A stretch of DNA of 53,653 nt, from positions 1 to 53,653 of the forward strand of contig JAFRXD010000036.1 of the NCBI GenBank assembly GCA_017441605.1. The letters run 5' to 3'. Shown in pieces: positions 16,292 to 25,656 of the stretch. Position numbers and translations under genes: made by a program. The notes beneath the pieces are model-generated. The model made no database searches and was not told the DNA's origin. It was given only the letters and a program-made list of their open reading frames with translations. Source of the stretch: Thermoguttaceae bacterium. GTDB lineage: Bacteria > Planctomycetota > Planctomycetia > Pirellulales > Thermoguttaceae. Within the stretch, counting starts at the first letter, position 1, and each line of letters opens with the position of its first letter.

Positions 16292-18265
16292 ATGTCGTTA
16301 AACGTCGCGCAACGAACGGCGGTTGAAACGTTGACCGGTCCTCTGCTCGTGTTGGCGGGAGCCGGCACTGGGAAGACGCGCGTCGTTACCTTTCGCATCG
16401 CGAGGCTAATCGAGAGCGGAGTCGCGCCGGATCGCATCTTGGCCGTTACGTTCACCAATAAAGCGGCGAGGGAGATGCTCGAGCGCGCGATGGCGCTTCT
16501 TCCCGGACGGAAAGATTCAAAACGTCCCGAAATATCCACGTTTCACTCGCTCTGCGTTCGTATTTTGCGGCGTCAAATTCATCGGTTGGGGTATCCCAAT
16601 CAGTTCGCCATCTACGACAGGGGCGATCAAGAATCGCTCGCGCGACAAGCGCTTCGCGAAGCCAAAATCGCGACGGCCGCGTGTCGTCCGGCGGATTTCT
16701 TGCGACAAGTGAGCGATTGGAAATCGGCGAGCGTCGGGCCTTCCAAGGCGCTCGAGACGGCGCGATACTCGAAGGATTATCTTTGCGCGATGGCTTACTC
16801 GCGATACCAGAGCAAACTGCGCGATCTCGGAGCCGTCGACTTCGACGACCTTCTCCTTCTAACCGAGGAGTTGTTTCAGCGTTTTCCGGAGGTAAAAGAG
16901 GAAGAGGCGGCGCGTTTCGACCATATTTTGGTGGACGAGTATCAAGACACCAATATGAGTCAATATCGCATTATAAGCGGACTCGCCGCCGGGCACCGAA
17001 ATTTGTGCGTTGTCGGCGACGACGATCAAGCGATTTACGGCTGGCGCGGAGCCGAGGTTCGGCATATTCTAAATTTTAAGCGGGATTGGCCCGAGGCCAA
17101 AACCGTTCGTTTAGAGGAGAATTATCGCTCGACCGAACAGATTTTAACGTGGGCCAATCGCCTTATCGCGTTCAATATGATAAGGCACTCTAAGAAGTTG
17201 CGGTCGATCGTTCAAGGGGAGCCCCCTCGCGTTATGCAATGTCGCGACGGGGACGTCGAGGCGAAGCGAGTGATCGCGTCGATAAAACAACGAATGGAGA
17301 GCGGGAGGCTTAGACCTAGGGATTTTGCGATTCTGTTTCGCACGAACGAGCAACCGCGCGCTTTCGAGATGGAGTTGCGCGCCGAGCGGATTCCCTATAA
17401 CGTGGTGGGGGGGCAGTCTTTTTTCGATCGCAAGGAGGTTAAGGACGTTGTTTCTTACCTGAAGATTCTATTGCGACCATACGACGACGTCTCGCTATTG
17501 AGGGTGATCAACACCCCTCCGAGACATATCGGCTCGACCGCGCTCGCGAAAATACGCGAGTTCGCCGCCTCTCGAAAGAGATCGATTTGGGATTCTCTGA
17601 AACCCGAGTCCGAGGCGTTTCAGCAATTGGATCCCAAGACCCGAGACGCCGCGAGTCAGTTTTGCGAAACGATCAAAACGCAAGCGAGGAGATTTCGCGT
17701 CGACTTCTCTCCGAAGGCGGTCGAAGACTTCTTGGAGACGGTTCGTTATCAAGACGAAATAGCGCGCGCTTATCCGGACGAAGAGGAGCGCAAGACGCGA
17801 ACGGGATATGTGGACGAGGTAATCGAGGCGGTCGACTCCTATTTGCGGGACAATCCCGGCGGCGGTTTGGCGGGGTTTTTAGACGAAGTATCGTTGGGCG
17901 GACCGTACTTTTCTTCGAAACGGGACAAGCAAGCGAGCGCCGACGCCGTGTTGCTCAGCACCTATCACGCCGCGAAGGGGCTCGAATTCAAGGAAGTTTA
18001 TATGGTGGGGTTGGAGGAGGGGATTCTTCCTCACCAACGCTCGTTGGACGATATGTCGGAACAGGCGGTCGAGGAAGAGAGAAGACTCTGTTATGTCGGC
18101 GTAACGCGCGCGCAAAAGCGCCTGACCCTTTCGCTGGCGCTGGCGCGAACCAAGCGCGGAAAGTTAAAGCCGACCGTTCCCAGCCGTTTTTTATACGAGC
18201 TCACGGGGCAATCGGACAATCCTCGCTACCTTGACGTCAAGGCGGGAAGGAAACCAAAGTCGTAA
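16292..18265 (+). CDS. ATP-dependent DNA helicase, Rep/UvrD/PcrA family
   Basis: 657 aa, in the Rep size range. Superfamily 1A motifs in order: Q-like NVAQRTAV, Walker A LAGAGTGKT (about residues 21-29), motif Ia AVTFTNKAAREM, motif II ILVDEYQDTN, motif III VVGDDDQAIYGWRGAE, motif IV LEENYRST, motif V/VI VLLSTYHAAKGLEFKEVYMVGLEEGILPH (split across the C-terminal half) and EERRLCYVGVTRAQKRL. GDDDQ and the PSRFLYEL ending favour Rep over UvrD/PcrA. It unwinds DNA 3'-5' and would act in replication restart or repair. The start ATG lies 21 bases after the MoxR-like stop, so the pair is probably co-transcribed. No nuclease domain is present. Confidence 0.94.
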   Translation: MSLNVAQRTAVETLTGPLLVLAGAGTGKTRVVTFRIARLIESGVAPDRILAVTFTNKAAREMLERAMALLPGRKDSKRPEISTFHSLCVRILRRQIHRLGYPNQFAIYDRGDQESLARQALREAKIATAACRPADFLRQVSDWKSASVGPSKALETARYSKDYLCAMAYSRYQSKLRDLGAVDFDDLLLLTEELFQRFPEVKEEEAARFDHILVDEYQDTNMSQYRIISGLAAGHRNLCVVGDDDQAIYGWRGAEVRHILNFKRDWPEAKTVRLEENYRSTEQILTWANRLIAFNMIRHSKKLRSIVQGEPPRVMQCRDGDVEAKRVIASIKQRMESGRLRPRDFAILFRTNEQPRAFEMELRAERIPYNVVGGQSFFDRKEVKDVVSYLKILLRPYDDVSLLRVINTPPRHIGSTALAKIREFAASRKRSIWDSLKPESEAFQQLDPKTRDAASQFCETIKTQARRFRVDFSPKAVEDFLETVRYQDEIARAYPDEEERKTRTGYVDEVIEAVDSYLRDNPGGGLAGFLDEVSLGGPYFSSKRDKQASADAVLLSTYHAAKGLEFKEVYMVGLEEGILPHQRSLDDMSEQAVEEERRLCYVGVTRAQKRLTLSLALARTKRGKLKPTVPSRFLYELTGQSDNPRYLDVKAGRKPKS

Positions 18266-18285
18266 TCCGCGCCGCCGCGTTGGAC

Positions 18286-18314
18286 TTGACGCGCGAGGGC
18301 GGATTGTCTACAAT
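18286..18314 (+). promoter_or_regulatory. Promoter of the 18381-22111 gene set
   Basis: TTGACG (18286-18291), 17-bp spacer, TACAAT (18309-18314). It begins 20 bases after the helicase stop. It lies inside an apparent N-terminal extension (frame open from TTG 18231), showing that the true start is downstream, most likely TTG 18381. Confidence 0.7.
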
Positions 18315-18380
18315 GCCGCGAGGCTTCGGCGCGGAAAAGGCTGGGGCCATTTTTATAGCGAACGTCTAAAGGACTTAAAA

Positions 18381-19061
18381 TTGCCGGGTTTTTTGGGGTT
18401 TCTGACGGGCTTGGGAAACGCGCGCGACGGATTGATCGGCGGTTTCTTGGTTTTGAACGAGGCGGGACGACCGATCGAATTCCATTGCACCGCGCCCGCG
18501 CGTCCAAATCGAGCTCAAGAGATCCTGTACGGGGCCACGCTCGAGGGCTTTCTTTGCGGGGAGCAAATCGCCCCGGCGCTCGTTGGTCGCTCGAAATCCG
18601 AACTGGCGGCGGTCTTGACGAACGATCCAAGATTTTTGACAGCGTCCCATTTGTTAAAGGCGCCGCTCGGAATTGTGTTCGCTCGAACCAGGGTCGAAGA
18701 AGTCGACAAGGAGCGCTACGCCGTTTGGGAACCGTCTAAAGACGGTTTGAAGAGCGAGATTCGGACGACCGAGAGCGCCGCGTCGGAAACGTCGCCCGCG
18801 GTCGCTTCTCGGCGCGCCTCGTTTTTCGAGTCGTTGGCGGATTTGCCGATTGTGCCCGGGGTCGAGCCCTCGCATTTGCGCGAGACGACTCGCGGCAGAA
18901 ACCGGTTTGCGGTTCCCAAGAGTTTCGCGCTTCCCTCCGGCGGGAGCGCGTCGTTCGACGAAATCGTTAAGAGGATCGAGCCTTTTCTTAAATTTATCGA
19001 TTGCTCGGAACCGTTTGAACGAATACGCCTCGCGGTCGAGGAAGCTCAAAAATCTTGCTAA
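18381..19061 (+). CDS. Unknown planctomycete protein, 226 aa
   Basis: I do not recognise a domain. The start is taken as TTG 18381, which has an AAAGGA ribosome site seven bases upstream and follows the promoter at 18286-18314; the same frame is open back to 18231, but that part overlaps the helicase end and the promoter. The protein begins LPGFLGFLTGLGNARDGLIGG and continues LNEAGRPIEFHCTAPARP, then a second block GATLEGFLCGEQIAPALV. It has no signal peptide or membrane segment and looks cytoplasmic. The region around residues 125-165 is low complexity (E, T, S, A). The SNF2 helicase gene begins 18 bases downstream, so they likely share a transcript. The C-terminal FERIRLAVEEAQ is probably helical. 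Confidence 0.75.
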   Translation: MPGFLGFLTGLGNARDGLIGGFLVLNEAGRPIEFHCTAPARPNRAQEILYGATLEGFLCGEQIAPALVGRSKSELAAVLTNDPRFLTASHLLKAPLGIVFARTRVEEVDKERYAVWEPSKDGLKSEIRTTESAASETSPAVASRRASFFESLADLPIVPGVEPSHLRETTRGRNRFAVPKSFALPSGGSASFDEIVKRIEPFLKFIDCSEPFERIRLAVEEAQKSC

Positions 19062-19079
19062 AACAAGGGCGCCGAGAAT

Positions 19080-20927
19080 ATGAACGAGACGGAGCGAAGC
19101 GGCGCCGACGATAACGCGTCTTTTCCCCTAAAGATTTTCTCTTGGAATCGGCGGGTTCCGGCGATTCGAACGTTGAGCGCCATATGTCCGCGCGCGCTCC
19201 TCGACGAAAACGGAAAGCGTCTTCAAGTCGAGGTTCGATCCCTAAAACTAACCGCGCGCCCCTCTGAAACGCGCGTTTTTTCCGTTCCGATCGAGCGGCG
19301 CGACAAGTCGTCGAACTCGATTCGGAGCTTCTTTTTTTTCCCCATGGAAGAGGATTTTTTTGGGGATTCGAGAGAAAAGAAGCGCAAGCTCGAGTCCGAT
19401 GCTCGGTCGGAGGTTTCTTCCGAAGAATCGCCCTTGTTTTTCGAATCGCCCGATAATCCCACCCGCGTCAAGGTTCCCGACGACGTCGTCAAAGTGGAAG
19501 ATCGTTTGGGGTACATTTTACAACCCCCGATCGAAACCTGGTTGGGACGCAGATTACTGGAAACGCCTTTCGAACCGTTTAATTACCAAAAACAGGGGGT
19601 CGCGTTTCTTTACGGGGCTCGTTTCGCCATACTCGCCGACGAAATGGGATTGGGCAAAACGATGCAGGCGATCACCACGGTTCGTCTACTGTTTCGTTGC
19701 GGGGAATGTCGTCGCGTCTTGCTCGTTTGCCCCAAACCGTTGGTTACGAACTGGAAGCGGGAGTTTGAACTTTGGGCGCCGGAGTTGCCCGTTCAGTTGA
19801 TCGAGGGGAAAAGCGATCGTCGAAAGTGGCTTTGGGAGCGTCAAAACGTCCCGGTGAGAATCGCTAATTACGAACTGCTGGCGAGGGATCGGGAGTTTTA
19901 CGATCCGCCCGGCGGCGCGCCGGTTACGTTCGATTTGGTAATACTCGACGAGTCGCAGCGCATCAAGAATAAGGGGAACGCGACTTCCGAAGCGGCGCGA
20001 GCGCTTCCTCGAAGACGAAGCTGGGCTCTTACGGGCACGCCCGTCGAAAACTCCGCCGAAGATCTCATTGGAATCTTCGAGTTTTTGGCGCCCGGGTACC
20101 TGAGCTCGGGACTGAAACCGAACCAAATAAGCAAGTTGGTCGGGGAGCATATTTTGCGTCGAACGAAAGACAAGGTCCTTAAGGATCTTCCTCCCAAACT
20201 GATTCGCGACGCGCACATCGAGCTGACTAGCGAGCAATACGAGACGTATCGTCTGGCCAAAGAAGAGGGCGAAATACGACTCAACGAGCTGGGCGATTCG
20301 ATTACGTTGCAGCGCGCGTTCGAGTTAATCCTTCGTTTGAAACAGATTTGCAACTACGATCCCGCCACCGGCGAGAGCGCCAAACTTGAGCGACTTGTCG
20401 CCGATTTAGAGGAGATCGCGCAAAGCGGTCGCAAAGCGGTCGTGTTTAGTCAGTGGGTTCAAACGATTCGATGGTTGCGACCTCGCTTGGAACAATTCGG
20501 ACCGTTGGAGTATCACGGAAAAATTCCCGCGCGCGAGCGAGACGCGGTAATCGAGCGATTTCGAGACGATCCGGACAAGCGGGTTATTTTGATGAGCTAC
20601 GGGGCGGGTAGCGTCGGCTTGAATTTACAGTTCGCCGGATACGTTTTTCTTTACGATCGCTGGTGGAATCCGGCGGTCGAGGATCAGGCGATTAATAGGG
20701 CGCACAGGATAGGTTCGACCGGGCCCGTAACAGTCACGCGATTTGTCGCCGTCGACACGATCGAAGAGAAGATCGATCGAATTCTTACCGAAAAACGCAT
20801 GTTGTCCGACGCGATTCTTTCCGACGCCAAGGGGTTGAACTACTCGATGGGATTAAGCCAGGACGAAATCTTTGGGCTTTTCAATATCAAATCGTCGCGC
20901 GCGACAAAAAGGAAAGGGGGAGCGTAA
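19080..20927 (+). CDS. SNF2-family DEAD/DEAH-type helicase/translocase
   Basis: 615 aa. The N-terminal ~170 residues are variable. Then come SNF2 motifs: NYQKQGVAFLYG, Walker A DEMGLGKTMQ (residues about 187-196), motif Ia VLLVCPKPLVTNW, motif II DESQRIKN (D290-Q293, a DESQ form of the DEAH box), motif III SWALTGTPVENS, motif IV KAVVFSQWVQ, motif V LMSYGAGSVGLNLQ and motif VI DQAINRAHRIGSTGPV. The arginine-finger region is intact. Such proteins use ATP to move along double-stranded DNA, often as RapA/HepA-like or repair factors; no accessory nuclease or zinc finger (SWIM) domain is visible. It shares one base with the next start (TAATG), which implies translational coupling to the LptF/LptG-like permease. 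Confidence 0.92.
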   Translation: MNETERSGADDNASFPLKIFSWNRRVPAIRTLSAICPRALLDENGKRLQVEVRSLKLTARPSETRVFSVPIERRDKSSNSIRSFFFFPMEEDFFGDSREKKRKLESDARSEVSSEESPLFFESPDNPTRVKVPDDVVKVEDRLGYILQPPIETWLGRRLLETPFEPFNYQKQGVAFLYGARFAILADEMGLGKTMQAITTVRLLFRCGECRRVLLVCPKPLVTNWKREFELWAPELPVQLIEGKSDRRKWLWERQNVPVRIANYELLARDREFYDPPGGAPVTFDLVILDESQRIKNKGNATSEAARALPRRRSWALTGTPVENSAEDLIGIFEFLAPGYLSSGLKPNQISKLVGEHILRRTKDKVLKDLPPKLIRDAHIELTSEQYETYRLAKEEGEIRLNELGDSITLQRAFELILRLKQICNYDPATGESAKLERLVADLEEIAQSGRKAVVFSQWVQTIRWLRPRLEQFGPLEYHGKIPARERDAVIERFRDDPDKRVILMSYGAGSVGLNLQFAGYVFLYDRWWNPAVEDQAINRAHRIGSTGPVTVTRFVAVDTIEEKIDRILTEKRMLSDAILSDAKGLNYSMGLSQDEIFGLFNIKSSRATKRKGGA

Positions 20928-22111
20928 TGAAGATAATCGATCGCTACATTTGCGGCAAATTTTTGCTGAATTTTTTTTACGTTTACTCCTCGCTGGCGAT
21001 TATTTACGTTCTCGTCGATTTGACCGCCAACGTTGGCGATTACTTTTCCTCCGGTTCCCTATCGCGAACGCTATTGGCGCTTCCGGCTTATTATTTCATT
21101 AACTCGTTCGCGTTGCTCGACGTAACGATACCGATTTCGATCGCGCTCGCCGCATTGATCACGACGGTGATTATGGACCACGGCAAGGAATTGATCGCGT
21201 TGCTGGCGATGGGGATATCTCCGGCGAGGACAATGGTTCCTCTCGTAGTCGGAGGGATCGCGCTTTCGCTCCTCTTTTCTTGCGTTCGCGAGTTTTACCT
21301 TCCGAACCATATGGTCGCGGCGACGCGACCGTTTAAGGATTACGTTTTGGTTTCCGACGAGTGTCCCGTTCGAGATCGCGCGACCGATTATAAGACCGAA
21401 ATATCGTTCGACGGAGACGCCGTAAACTTGAAAACGAACGTTTTGAGCAAACCGTCTCTTAGTTTGCCAAAGGCGTTAAGTCGTTACGGAAATCGAATTA
21501 CGGCGGTCGACGCGGTTTACTTGCCGACCGAGAACGATCGACCGCAAGGTTGGCTTTTGCGAGGCGCGACCTCGCCGAGCGAACTTTTAAAAAACGAATC
21601 CTTGCGAGACGAAAGTTCGCAAGAAATTCTGGTCTACTCGCCGAGCGACACGGAGTGGTTGAACGAGAACGAGGTTTTCGTTCCGACGTCTCTGAACCCT
21701 TTGCGTCTGGCGGTCGGGTCGTCTTGGTCGCAATACGCCTCGATTTGGGATCTGAGCGCCGCTATTAACGATCCCGCCTTTCGACCGGAAGCGGTGGTCT
21801 TGGCGATGCGAGCGCACTCGCGCGCCCTCCGATTGGCGACCGATCTTTTGCCAATGTTTCTCGCGGTTCCTTTCATCTTTATGAAAAAAGACAAAATATT
21901 TTGGATCGCCGCCGCGCAAGGAACGTTTTTCGCGAGCGCTTACGTCGCCGCGAACTACGCTTGCGTTTACTGGGGAAAAACGCTGAGGGTCGCCGCCATT
22001 GGTCTATGGGGGGCAAATCTCGTTTTCGTTCCGATCGCCGCCGTCATTTGGTGCGAATTAGTCGGAAACGGATCCACCGCGCAAAACTCGAAGAGGGCGA
22101 GAAAGGCGTAG
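20927..22111 (+). CDS. LptF/LptG-family permease (YjgP/YjgQ)
   Basis: 394 aa. It begins MKIIDRYICGKFLLNF, the typical LptF/LptG opening, followed by three or four N-terminal membrane segments (about 15-35, 55-75, 100-120), a central periplasmic beta domain (about 130-270, with YKTEISFDGD and ITAVDAVYLPTEN) and three C-terminal membrane segments (about 300-385). These permeases, with LptB, extract lipopolysaccharide from the inner membrane. Only one copy is present here, so a partner may lie elsewhere or it may act as a homodimer. ALLAMGISPARTMVP corresponds to the conserved coupling region. The ATG overlaps the preceding stop by one base. A strong bidirectional terminator follows. Confidence 0.87.
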   Translation: MKIIDRYICGKFLLNFFYVYSSLAIIYVLVDLTANVGDYFSSGSLSRTLLALPAYYFINSFALLDVTIPISIALAALITTVIMDHGKELIALLAMGISPARTMVPLVVGGIALSLLFSCVREFYLPNHMVAATRPFKDYVLVSDECPVRDRATDYKTEISFDGDAVNLKTNVLSKPSLSLPKALSRYGNRITAVDAVYLPTENDRPQGWLLRGATSPSELLKNESLRDESSQEILVYSPSDTEWLNENEVFVPTSLNPLRLAVGSSWSQYASIWDLSAAINDPAFRPEAVVLAMRAHSRALRLATDLLPMFLAVPFIFMKKDKIFWIAAAQGTFFASAYVAANYACVYWGKTLRVAAIGLWGANLVFVPIAAVIWCELVGNGSTAQNSKRARKA

Positions 22112-22120
22112 GTTTCGAAC

Positions 22121-22174
22121 AAAAAAAGACCGTTCGATTCGTCCGCGAGGATAAGAATCGAACGGTCTTTTTTT
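22121..22174. terminator. Bidirectional terminator between convergent genes
   Basis: A perfect 20-bp stem: AAAAAAAGACCGTTCGATTC (22121-22140) pairs with its complement at 22155-22174, with a 14-base loop. T-runs are provided on both strands, so it serves the LptF/LptG-like gene and the convergent minus-strand gene. Confidence 0.9.
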
Positions 22175-22195
22175 ATCCTACGCCAGCGACGGCGA

Positions 22196-23143
22196 TTAAA
22201 GATCTTCGGGCGCGATAAAGTCTCTTTGGGGACGAAGAACGCGCGAGGGCGCTCCGGCTCGACGAGACGTCGACGCGCTCGTCGTTCGCGCGCCAGTCTT
22301 GGGACGAGAGAAAGAGGGCGCGTCTCTCGACTCGCTTTGTTCCCGTCGCTCGCCGGGCAGTCTGGTTAACGGCGCGGCTTTGGGGAGGCGCGCCATTTCC
22401 GTCGAAATATAGGAGCGATCCGAGATCTTTAACGCGTACGGACGGACGGGAAGACCCCGCGGTTCGACCGAATTCTCGGAGACGCGATCTTTCCTTGAAG
22501 GTTCTTCGGCGCTCGTTTGTCGGATCTTTGACCGATTCGCCGCCGCGACGCGCTCGTCAATATTCGGTTTTTGAGTTTTGATCGATTCAATTTCGACGTT
22601 AGCTTGCTTTAATCGCGCCGATTCGGCGAGTCGGTCGCCGCTCGCGGATTGGACGTCGACGGCGCGAGACTTTTCGAGCGCGGCGAGTCTGGCTCGCTCG
22701 TTCGCTTTCGCGGCTAAGAAACGGTCGAGCTCCTCGATACGGCGCTGGACGTCCGACGGCCCCTCGTCGCCTTCCGAAACGATCTCTTTGGGGACGTAGA
22801 GACGCGGAGACTCGTTCGGCGCGAAAGAAAAAGCGAATTTTGGTTTGCCCGTTTTGCGGCCGGGTCTTCCAAAGAAAAACGCGGACCATATTTCCGAAGC
22901 CGTCGGTTGGCTTAACGCGGAGTTATCGTTCCGCGTCGCGAGGGTTTCGGCGTTCGGCGCGCCGTTCTCGCGCGAGGCGTTGGACGCGTTTGCCGGAACC
23001 GAGCGCGGCTCGACCGGAACCCGACTCACTTGGGCGTCAACTTGGGCGCCACTCGAAATCAGGAGCGCAAGGACGCAGACGAGCGTCACCGCTCGGACGC
23101 GCCCAAAGAACGGTTTCGGTCGGATCAAAGGCGTTTTTCGCAT
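22196..23143 (-). CDS. Unknown secreted protein, Ala/Arg/Ser-rich
   Basis: 315 aa, no family recognised. Residues 15-38 form a signal peptide after a basic start (RVRAVTLVCVLALLISSGAQVDA), with likely cleavage near AQVDAQ. The mature part is low complexity, rich in R, A, S, E and P. It has one probable coiled-coil or helical block (VQRRIEELDRFLAAKANERARLAALEKS, about residues 130-157) and an Arg-rich C-terminus (RRAGAPSRVLRPQRDF). It is likely an unstructured periplasmic or cell-surface protein. It follows the 216-aa anchored protein with an 84-base gap on the same strand, so the two may be co-transcribed. Composition matches neighbouring genes, so no sign of transfer. Confidence 0.7.
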   Translation of the reverse strand: MRKTPLIRPKPFFGRVRAVTLVCVLALLISSGAQVDAQVSRVPVEPRSVPANASNASRENGAPNAETLATRNDNSALSQPTASEIWSAFFFGRPGRKTGKPKFAFSFAPNESPRLYVPKEIVSEGDEGPSDVQRRIEELDRFLAAKANERARLAALEKSRAVDVQSASGDRLAESARLKQANVEIESIKTQKPNIDERVAAANRSKIRQTSAEEPSRKDRVSENSVEPRGLPVRPYALKISDRSYISTEMARLPKAAPLTRLPGERREQSESRDAPSFSRPKTGARTTSASTSRRAGAPSRVLRPQRDFIAPEDL

Positions 23144-23227
23144 TGATGGACTCCTATTTCGGGTTTTAGACGTCGATTTGCGGTTCGCGAGCTTTTCGCC
23201 AACCCGGAATCGCGTCGCGGTCGACCC

Positions 23228-23878
23228 TTAGCGCGTTCTGAAGAATCCCGAATCGATCATTTGCGGTTCGCCTTGTTTTCCGCCCGCTCCTTCGAGCGTT
23301 TGCGGCGCGGCTCCTTGGAGACCTTCGTTTAGTCTGGCTTTGGTCCAGAGGACAATTTCTCCGTTTTGAACCAGTAGGTCGCGCTCGTTCGCGCCGGGCA
23401 GCGCGTAAACCAACACGATCCCGCTATTGATTTCGGCGACGTAAGCGAGCGATTTGGAAAGATTGCCGACCGTTCCCACGTTTCTAAGGTCGGACTCGCC
23501 GGTTACCAATAAGAACTTAGGGACCGTTGGAACGGAAATTCCAAACTCTTGCGCCGCCTCGACAAGATCGTTTTTAACGTTCCTTGTGAACGACTTTTGG
23601 AACGAGGGCGTCGAACGAGAAACCACTGCGGCCGAGAGGCGCGCGCTTTGAGAGTCGAGATAATAGAGCGCTTCGATATTGGAGCCGAAAGACCCCGTGG
23701 CGATCACCGCTCCGTCGCTCTCGCTCGACGCGGACGCAAAAACGGGAATTGGACGTTCCGAAGTGAAAGAAGACGCCAGCTCGCTTTCGACGACGCGAGC
23801 GCCGACCATGTAACCGCCAATGGCGAGACCAAGCGAAAGAAGCGCGGTTCCGGCGCCAAATAAGACCGATTGTTTCAT
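23228..23878 (-). CDS. Unknown membrane-anchored protein, 216 aa
   Basis: Not recognised. The N-terminus MKQSVLFGAGTALLSLGLAIGGYMVGARVV is a single Gly/Ala-rich membrane segment, so the protein is anchored with its C-terminal part outside. The soluble part (about residues 35-200) has alternating short beta-like stretches (FLLVTGESDLRNVG, GIVLVYALPGANERDLL, GEIVLWTKARLNEG) and ends in a Gly/Gln-rich tail. No catalytic motif is evident. It probably forms a small transcription unit with the secreted protein 84 bases downstream. Length and clean codon use support a real gene. Confidence 0.75.
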   Translation of the reverse strand: MKQSVLFGAGTALLSLGLAIGGYMVGARVVESELASSFTSERPIPVFASASSESDGAVIATGSFGSNIEALYYLDSQSARLSAAVVSRSTPSFQKSFTRNVKNDLVEAAQEFGISVPTVPKFLLVTGESDLRNVGTVGNLSKSLAYVAEINSGIVLVYALPGANERDLLVQNGEIVLWTKARLNEGLQGAAPQTLEGAGGKQGEPQMIDSGFFRTR

Positions 23879-24324
23879 CCTGAAAGCCCTTTGTTATCCT
23901 GTGTCGACGCCGCGTCGGCGCTCGGCTCGAAGCGAAGTCCTCGTTGTCGCGTTCCAAAAATCGACGCGTCGGACAACGATAATCATTTTGCGCTTCGACG
24001 TCCAGAGGAGTTTAGAGACTAAATACCGCGGGAACTTTGGCGAGTCTCCCCTTTGCTTCCGTCGGCGATATTTTGCGGACGTCGGAGTTTGGATAGAGAC
24101 AAGACTATTAGAATATCTTATAATAAATATCGCGAATTTTTATTTTTTTAACGACGACCTTTTCAAAATCCCTTGTTCCCTTATAATGCAGGGCGATGTG
24201 AAGCGAATATGCGAACGTTTACGAGGGAACGAAGAAAAGTTCCTTGCGTTATTCGAGGGCGGGTCGCTCGCCAAACGTAGAGCGAGCGCGCGCCTCCGAT
24301 ACAAAGTCAAAGCAGGAGATCGCT
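23879..24324. other. Divergent intergenic region before citrate synthase
   Basis: 446 bases between divergent genes. The right half is AT-rich and contains the citrate-synthase promoter (24160-24187). A frame open from 24244 is the in-frame leader of the citrate-synthase gene and not part of the protein. Nothing else is recognisable. Confidence 0.55.
24160..24187 (+). promoter_or_regulatory. Citrate synthase promoter
   Basis: TTTTCA (24160-24165), 16-bp spacer, TATAAT (24182-24187), a consensus -10. The leader is about 130 bases. Confidence 0.55.
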
Positions 24325-25623
24325 ATGTCCGACTTATCCGATTCGGCCAAACTTCTCGTCGACGGTAAAACGATCGATTTGAACGTGTACACCGGAGTGG
24401 AGGGCGAACGTTCTATTGATATTACCTCGCTGTACAAAGATTACGGGTTGACCACGTACGATCCGTCGCTTGGCAACACCGCCATCTGCCGCAGTTCGAT
24501 AACCTATATCGACGGCGAGCGCGGCGTGCTTCGCTATCGCGGGATGCCGATCGAACAGTTCGACCGTCCAAAGCCGAACTTTATCGAGGTCGCTTGGGCG
24601 CTAATTTTCGGTCGTTTGCCGGACGAAGAGGAGCTCGCTCATTTCCGCGACATGCTCACCGAGCACGAGCTTCTTCACGAGGGGTTGAGGAATCAGTTTA
24701 TGACGTTGCCGGTCAACGCGCCTCCGATGGCGATTTTGTCGGCGATGATTAGCATGATGGCGTGCTACTACAAAGAATTTTTGCTCCTGGAGGACGAAAA
24801 ATCGCTTTTGGGGGCGGCGGCGCGGCTCATAAGCAAGATTCGCACGATCGCGGCGTTCACGTACCGTCGCGCCCAGGGAATTCCCTTTATTTACCCCGAC
24901 CCTAATTTGCGATATTGCGCCAATTTTCTTCATATGATGTTCTCGTTGCCCTACAAGCAATTCGAGGTTTCCGAAGAAATGGAGGACGCGCTCAATTTGG
25001 CGTTTATTCTTCACGCCGATCACGAGCAGAATTGTAGCGCGAGCGCGGTTCGGGTCGTTTGTTCGGCGCAGGCGAATCTTTTCGCTTCCTGCAGCGCGGG
25101 GGTCAACGCGCTATGGGGACCGCTGCACGGCGGCGCGAACGTCAAAGTAATGGAGATGCTCGAGGCGATCCACAAAGGCGGGTATCGTCCCGAAGATTGC
25201 ATTGAAGCGGCCAAGGACAAGTCCGATTCTTTCCGTTTGTACGGTTTTGGGCATCGCGTCTATCGGAACTACGATCCTCGCGCCAAGATTTTGAAATCGG
25301 CTTGCGATCGACTGTTCAAAACTCTTAAGCGCGCGGATCCTCTTTTGGACGTCGCTCGAAAACTCGAGGAACTCGCGCTGAAGGATCCATACTTCGTCGA
25401 TAGACAGCTCTATCCCAACGTCGATTTTTACAGCGGGATTTTGTTGAGAGCCATCGGAATACCGACGAATATGTTCACCGTAATGTTCGCGATCGGGCGT
25501 TTGCCCGGTTGGATCGCCCAGTGGAAAGAACAACATTTTTCCGAGGGCGGTAAGATTATTCGTCCGCGGCAACTCTACGTGGGCAATCCCAAGACCGATT
25601 ATATCGAGATGGAAAAGCGTTGA
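24325..25623 (+). CDS. gltA: Citrate synthase
   Basis: 432 aa. The start at 24325 (MSDLSDSAKLLVDG) is preceded by AGGAG six bases upstream. This is type-II-like citrate synthase: N-terminal beta domain with LTTYDPSLGNTAICRSSITYIDG, then RGMPIEQ. Catalytic residues are visible: His in ALWGPLHGGANV, His in YGFGHRVYRNYDPRA and Asp in NVDFYSGI. HADHEQNCSASAVRV is the conserved dimer and active-site region, and the C-terminal RPRQLYVG is characteristic. It condenses acetyl-CoA and oxaloacetate into citrate at the entry of the TCA cycle, in the cytoplasm. It is monocistronic, with its own promoter and a 14-bp-stem terminator at 25657-25690. Confidence 0.97.
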   Translation: MSDLSDSAKLLVDGKTIDLNVYTGVEGERSIDITSLYKDYGLTTYDPSLGNTAICRSSITYIDGERGVLRYRGMPIEQFDRPKPNFIEVAWALIFGRLPDEEELAHFRDMLTEHELLHEGLRNQFMTLPVNAPPMAILSAMISMMACYYKEFLLLEDEKSLLGAAARLISKIRTIAAFTYRRAQGIPFIYPDPNLRYCANFLHMMFSLPYKQFEVSEEMEDALNLAFILHADHEQNCSASAVRVVCSAQANLFASCSAGVNALWGPLHGGANVKVMEMLEAIHKGGYRPEDCIEAAKDKSDSFRLYGFGHRVYRNYDPRAKILKSACDRLFKTLKRADPLLDVARKLEELALKDPYFVDRQLYPNVDFYSGILLRAIGIPTNMFTVMFAIGRLPGWIAQWKEQHFSEGGKIIRPRQLYVGNPKTDYIEMEKR

Positions 25624-25656
25624 TCGAGGTCTCGCTTCCTTTTTCTCGTTCGTATT

